Source: an uncultured Sphingomonadales bacterium
GTDB taxonomy: Bacteria > Pseudomonadota > Alphaproteobacteria > Sphingomonadales > Sphingomonadaceae
DNA length: 9,141 bases
Reading direction: 5' to 3'
Assembly (NCBI GenBank): GCA_903893935.1
Contig: CAITOD010000303.1
Coordinates: 1 to 9,141, forward strand
A model generated the notes under the pieces. That model searched no databases. It saw only the letters and a program-made list of their open reading frames with translations, and had not been told where the DNA came from. The position numbers and the translations under genes were made by a program. Below are positions 6,324 to 9,141 of this stretch, in pieces (the first letter of the stretch is position 1; every line of letters begins with the position of its first letter).

Positions 6324-6374
6324 TTCGGCTTCAGTACATTCCAATCCTCCGTTCGAACCGGATCACCCCGACCT

Positions 6375-6399
6375 AAAAACCCCCGTTCGTGCTGGAGGG
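6375..6399 (-). terminator. Possible weak intrinsic terminator after trxB
   Basis: On the minus strand, just after the trxB stop, CCCTC (6399-6395) can pair with GGGGG (6384-6380), including one G-U pair, across a 10-base loop, followed directly by TTTTT (6379-6375). The stem is short, so this is only a candidate. The rest of the 82-base convergent gap holds nothing else recognisable; no terminator is evident for the plus-strand run. Confidence 0.35.
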
Positions 6400-6405
6400 C
6401 AGGCC

Positions 6406-7371
6406 TTATTCCGCCGCAAGCCGCGCGGCTGCGAATTCGCGTTCGGCCAGAAAACGTTCTGCATCGAGCGCGGCCATGCAGCCGGTGCCGGCTGCGGTGA
6501 CCGCCTGGCGATAGGTGTGGTCCATCACATCGCCGCACGCAAACACGCCGGGGATGGCGGTTTTGGGCGTGCCCGGTGCGACCACGATATAGCCGCCCGC
6601 ATCGAGTTCGAGCTTGCCTTTGAACAGCTCGGTTGCGGGCGCATGGCCGATCGCCACAAACGCGCCATCGGTCGCCACTTCGCTGGGCGCGCCGGTCAGC
6701 GTGTCGATCAGCGCCACCCCGGTCAGGCCCTTTTCGCCGCCGATGAAATGGTCGACCTGCTTGTTCCACAGCACGCTGATCTTCGGATTGGCAAACAGAC
6801 GGTCCTGCAGGATCTTTTCCGACCGCAGCGAGTCGCGGCGATGGATCAGCACGACTTCGGAGGCATGGTTGGTAATATAGAGCGCTTCTTCGACCGCGGT
6901 GTTGCCGCCGCCGATCACCACGACTTTTTTGCCGCGATAGAAAAACCCGTCGCACGTCGCGCACGCCGAAACGCCTTTGCCGCCCAGTTCCGCTTCGCCC
7001 GGCACGCCCAGCCAGCGCGCCTGCGCGCCGGTGGCGATCACCAGGCAATCGCCGTCATAGACATCGCCGCTGTCGCCGTGCGCGCGGAACGGCGGTCCAT
7101 CGAGGCTGACCTCGGTGATCGTGTCCCACAGCATCCGCGTGCCGACATGTTCGGCCTGCGCCTGCATTTCCTGCATCAGCCAGGGGCCCTGGATCACGTC
7201 GCGAAACCCGGGATAGTTTTCGACATCGGTGGTGATCGTCAGCTGGCCACCCGGCTGCAGCCCCTGCACCACGATCGGTTCCATCCCTGCGCGCGCGCCA
7301 TAAATCGCGGCGCTTAGCCCGGCCGGTCCCGAACCGATGATCAACATGCGCGTCTTGTGTACCGTGGCCAT
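6406..7371 (-). CDS. trxB: Thioredoxin-disulfide reductase (NADPH)
   Basis: This low-Mr thioredoxin reductase transfers electrons from NADPH through FAD and a redox disulfide to thioredoxin in the cytoplasm. From the first of two tandem ATGs (7374) it is 322 residues; numbering here uses that start. It shows the FAD site GSGPAG (14-19), PGGQLTITTDVENYPG (41-56), the redox centre CATC (Cys138, Cys141), the NADPH site GGGNTA (155-160) with HRR (178-180), ATG (114-116), and the final FAD motif GVFACGDVMD (276-285) with YRQAVTAAGTGCMAA. Length and motifs are normal for the family. GGAG (7381-7378) lies 3 bases before the first ATG but 6 before the second, so 7371 is the better start. It is 45-48 bases downstream of the phosphatase gene on the same strand and may be co-transcribed with it. 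Confidence 0.97.
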   Translation of the reverse strand: MATVHKTRMLIIGSGPAGLSAAIYGARAGMEPIVVQGLQPGGQLTITTDVENYPGFRDVIQGPWLMQEMQAQAEHVGTRMLWDTITEVSLDGPPFRAHGDSGDVYDGDCLVIATGAQARWLGVPGEAELGGKGVSACATCDGFFYRGKKVVVIGGGNTAVEEALYITNHASEVVLIHRRDSLRSEKILQDRLFANPKISVLWNKQVDHFIGGEKGLTGVALIDTLTGAPSEVATDGAFVAIGHAPATELFKGKLELDAGGYIVVAPGTPKTAIPGVFACGDVMDHTYRQAVTAAGTGCMAALDAERFLAEREFAAARLAAE

Positions 7372-7377
7372 CATATT

Positions 7378-7381
7378 CTCC
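7378..7381 (-). promoter_or_regulatory. Ribosome binding site of trxB, deciding between tandem ATGs
   Basis: Minus-strand GGAG is followed by AAT and then ATGATG. The 6-base spacing to the second ATG (7371) is closer to the usual optimum than the 3 bases to the first (7374). Confidence 0.55.
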
Positions 7382-7419
7382 GTTTACGCCAGGCGAGATA
7401 AGCACCCGGGCAGCGGAGT

Positions 7420-8196
7420 TCAATCGATCAGGCGCGCTTCCATCGCGGCAATCTGTGCTGGTCCGACCCCGAGCACGGTTTCGGCATAAGCCTCGATACT
7501 GCCGTGGCGTTCGCGGATGGCGGCAAATGCGGTGTCGAGATAGATCGCCTCGACCCCCAGCACCACGCGCATCGTCGCATCGTCGAGACCCATGTCGGCG
7601 AGGCTCTGGCTCTGCGATACAATCCGTGCCTCGATATTGCCCGCGGTGTTGGTCAGCAGATAATCCTCGACAATGTCGTCGTGATGCACCCCCAGCAAGT
7701 GCTGCACCAGCGCGACGCCCAGCCCGGTGCGGTCTTTGCCGGCGAGGCAATGCAGCAGGCTTGCGCCATCGCGCTCGGCCAGCGCCGCGCCATAAAGGCG
7801 AAAAGTGCCCACCAGCACATCGCGAAACGCCATGCCCCGGTAGAGCCGGATCATCCGGTCGCGCGCATCCTGCGGCGTGCGGATGGCATCGGCCGCTTCG
7901 GCATGCGCGGCCTGGCCTTGCAGGCTGGCGGTTTCGCCGGGGTGAAACAGCACATCGCCGGCGAAATCCTCGTGCCGCAAACACGGAAATGCTGCGCGTT
8001 CGCTGTCGCCGCGCAAGTCGATCACCGTCGCAATGCCAAGATCGCGCACCCGCGCGAGATCGGCGGGCGTCGCGCCGGCATGCTGGCCCGACCGCCACAG
8101 CCGCCCGCGCACCAGCCGGCCGCCGCGCGCGGGGTAGCCGCCATAGTCGCGAAAATTGTGAATGCCTTCGAAAGGCAGGACCCGGTCGTCGCTCAT
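7420..8196 (-). CDS. Tyrosine-protein phosphatase, MptpB-like (Y_phosphatase3 family)
   Basis: A 258-residue cytoplasmic phosphatase with the P-loop HCLAGKDRTG (149-158), catalytic Cys150 and Arg156. The CxxGKDR form, with Lys154 and Asp155, is the mark of the MptpB/LipA-type family (PF13350), members of which hydrolyse phosphotyrosine, phosphoserine/threonine or phosphoinositides. The N-terminal GIHNFRDYGGY (11-21) and LWRSGQH (33-39), followed by TVIDLR (57-62), are the other conserved blocks of this family. A helical lid region fills about 90-125. No signal peptide is visible. It lies 42 bases after the M20 gene and 45-48 bases before trxB on the same strand, suggesting one transcript. The true substrate is unknown; EPS systems use tyrosine phosphorylation, but those phosphatases are of other families, so a link to the EPS locus is speculative. 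Confidence 0.88.
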   Translation of the reverse strand: MSDDRVLPFEGIHNFRDYGGYPARGGRLVRGRLWRSGQHAGATPADLARVRDLGIATVIDLRGDSERAAFPCLRHEDFAGDVLFHPGETASLQGQAAHAEAADAIRTPQDARDRMIRLYRGMAFRDVLVGTFRLYGAALAERDGASLLHCLAGKDRTGLGVALVQHLLGVHHDDIVEDYLLTNTAGNIEARIVSQSQSLADMGLDDATMRVVLGVEAIYLDTAFAAIRERHGSIEAYAETVLGVGPAQIAAMEARLID

Positions 8197-8238
8197 TGTT
8201 CCCGCCTGACGCCTGTTCGTGACGACCGTGTTAAACGA

Positions 8239-9141
8239 TCACTGAAAACCGTGCGCAAGAAACCGTTCGGCGCATCCGGCGAGCATCGCGGTGCCGAGCG
8301 GCAGCGCGGCTTCATCGACCATCATGCGCGGCGAATGGATGCTCGGGCACGTGCGCGGATCGACATCGGGCGCGGCAACGCCCAGAAAGAACATCGCGCC
8401 GGGCACTTTTTCAAGCACATAGGCAAAGTCTTCGGCGCCCATGATCGGGTGCGACAGACGGTGGAACGCCACCGGGGCGCCGATCGCCTGCGCCACGTGT
8501 TCGCCCAGATCGACTGCGCGCGGGTCGCACAATGTCACCGGAAACCCCTCAAAGATATGAATTTCGGCCAAAAGCCCGTGGGCTGCGGCAATGCCTTTGG
8601 CAAGCTGCGCCAATTGCTCGTGCACCGCCGCCCGGTTGCGCGGCGAAAGCGTGCGCAGCGTGCCTTTCATGCGCACGCGATCGGGGATCACATTGTGCGT
8701 GGTGCCCGCATGGAGTTCCGAGACAGTCACCACCACCGGGTCGGCGACCGGAAAGCGGCGCGTGACCATCGTCTGGATCGCGCCGACGATTTCGCACGCG
8801 ACCGGCATCGGATCGAGCGTCTGGTGCGGCATCGAGGCATGCCCGCCGCGCCCTTCGACCACGATCTCGAACCGATCGGCCGAAGCGAGCAGCGCGCCCG
8901 CCCGCCCCGCCACCACACCATGCGTGCTGTCGGGCATCACGTGGAGCGCAAAAGCCGCGTCGGGCAGCGGGTCGATAAGGCCATCGTCGATCATGTACCG
9001 CGCGCCATGCCAGCCTTCTTCGCCCGGCTGGAACATGAACTGGACTTCGCCCGCGAAGGTATCGCGACGCGCGCACAGCACATGCGCCGCGCCCGCCAGC
9101 ATCGCGGCATGCGTGTCGTGCCCGCACGAATGCATCGCGCC
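8239..9141 (-). CDS. M20 family amidohydrolase/metallopeptidase (partial, N-terminus off window)
   Basis: The C-terminal 300 residues of an M20D-type (hippurate hydrolase/IAA-amino acid hydrolase-like) zinc or manganese amidohydrolase that cleaves N-acyl amino acids or similar amides. The frame is open to the right edge, with GA preceding MHSCGHDTHAAM; the Cys and His of this motif are metal ligands. Further ligands are the Glu pair in QPGEEGWHGARYM, His in ALHVMP, and the late His in SIHSPRMMVDE. The dimerisation lid domain is seen as VEGRGGHASMPHQTLDP and TVSELHAGTTHNVIPD, and the C-terminal SHPIMGAEDFAYVLEKVPG is typical. About 100 N-terminal residues should lie outside the window, so the Met 6 bases inside the edge is not the start. 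It is the first visible gene of the run leading to the phosphatase and trxB. No role in the EPS pathway is evident. Confidence 0.92.
   Translation of the reverse strand, partial: GAMHSCGHDTHAAMLAGAAHVLCARRDTFAGEVQFMFQPGEEGWHGARYMIDDGLIDPLPDAAFALHVMPDSTHGVVAGRAGALLASADRFEIVVEGRGGHASMPHQTLDPMPVACEIVGAIQTMVTRRFPVADPVVVTVSELHAGTTHNVIPDRVRMKGTLRTLSPRNRAAVHEQLAQLAKGIAAAHGLLAEIHIFEGFPVTLCDPRAVDLGEHVAQAIGAPVAFHRLSHPIMGAEDFAYVLEKVPGAMFFLGVAAPDVDPRTCPSIHSPRMMVDEAALPLGTAMLAGCAERFLAHGFQ

Noticed and set aside
6517..7317. A 266-codon plus-strand frame inside trxB.
   Set aside because: It is fully antisense to a textbook trxB and has no family features.

Overview
This GC-rich window most likely comes from an alphaproteobacterium of the Sphingomonadales type (Sphingomonas, Novosphingobium or Erythrobacter relatives). 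The inference rests on strong G/C bias at third codon positions, the character of the proteins, and the presence of the accessory gene set of the exosortase A (XrtA)/PEP-CTERM exopolysaccharide system. No 16S or other taxonomic marker is present, so the assignment is tentative.

Left and centre (1-6323): an XrtA-associated exopolysaccharide accessory locus. At the left edge, on the minus strand, is the N-terminal two thirds or more of a Wza/EpsE-like outer-membrane polysaccharide export lipoprotein; the rest of the EPS operon would lie beyond the edge. Upstream of it on the same strand are a PLP-dependent fold III decarboxylase and an AMP-forming ligase, with ligase before decarboxylase and an ATGA overlap. 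Diverging from the ligase on the plus strand, with essentially no intergenic space, is a second run: a FemAB/BioF2-like GNAT acyltransferase, a small acyl carrier protein, and two alpha/beta-hydrolase-fold proteins (the exosortase-associated 'hydrolase 2' and 'hydrolase 1' types). The ACP and the two hydrolases are joined by 4-base stop/start overlaps.

Taken together the genes look like a carrier-protein pathway. An adenylating enzyme with an amino-acid-type FD motif would load a substrate on the ACP, the PLP enzyme would decarboxylate it, and a GNAT and/or a Cys-nucleophile hydrolase would transfer the product, perhaps to the exopolysaccharide. This parallels the butirosin BtrJ/BtrI/BtrK logic and is an inference. 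The exosortase itself and any PEP-CTERM substrate are not in the window.

Right (6406-9141): a minus-strand run of three probably unrelated genes with gaps of about 45 bases: an M20 amidohydrolase/peptidase (cut by the right edge), an MptpB-like tyrosine phosphatase, and thioredoxin reductase (trxB). It converges with the hydrolase run across an 82-base gap that holds a possible weak terminator. No tRNA, rRNA, CRISPR, insertion sequence or sizeable repeat was seen.
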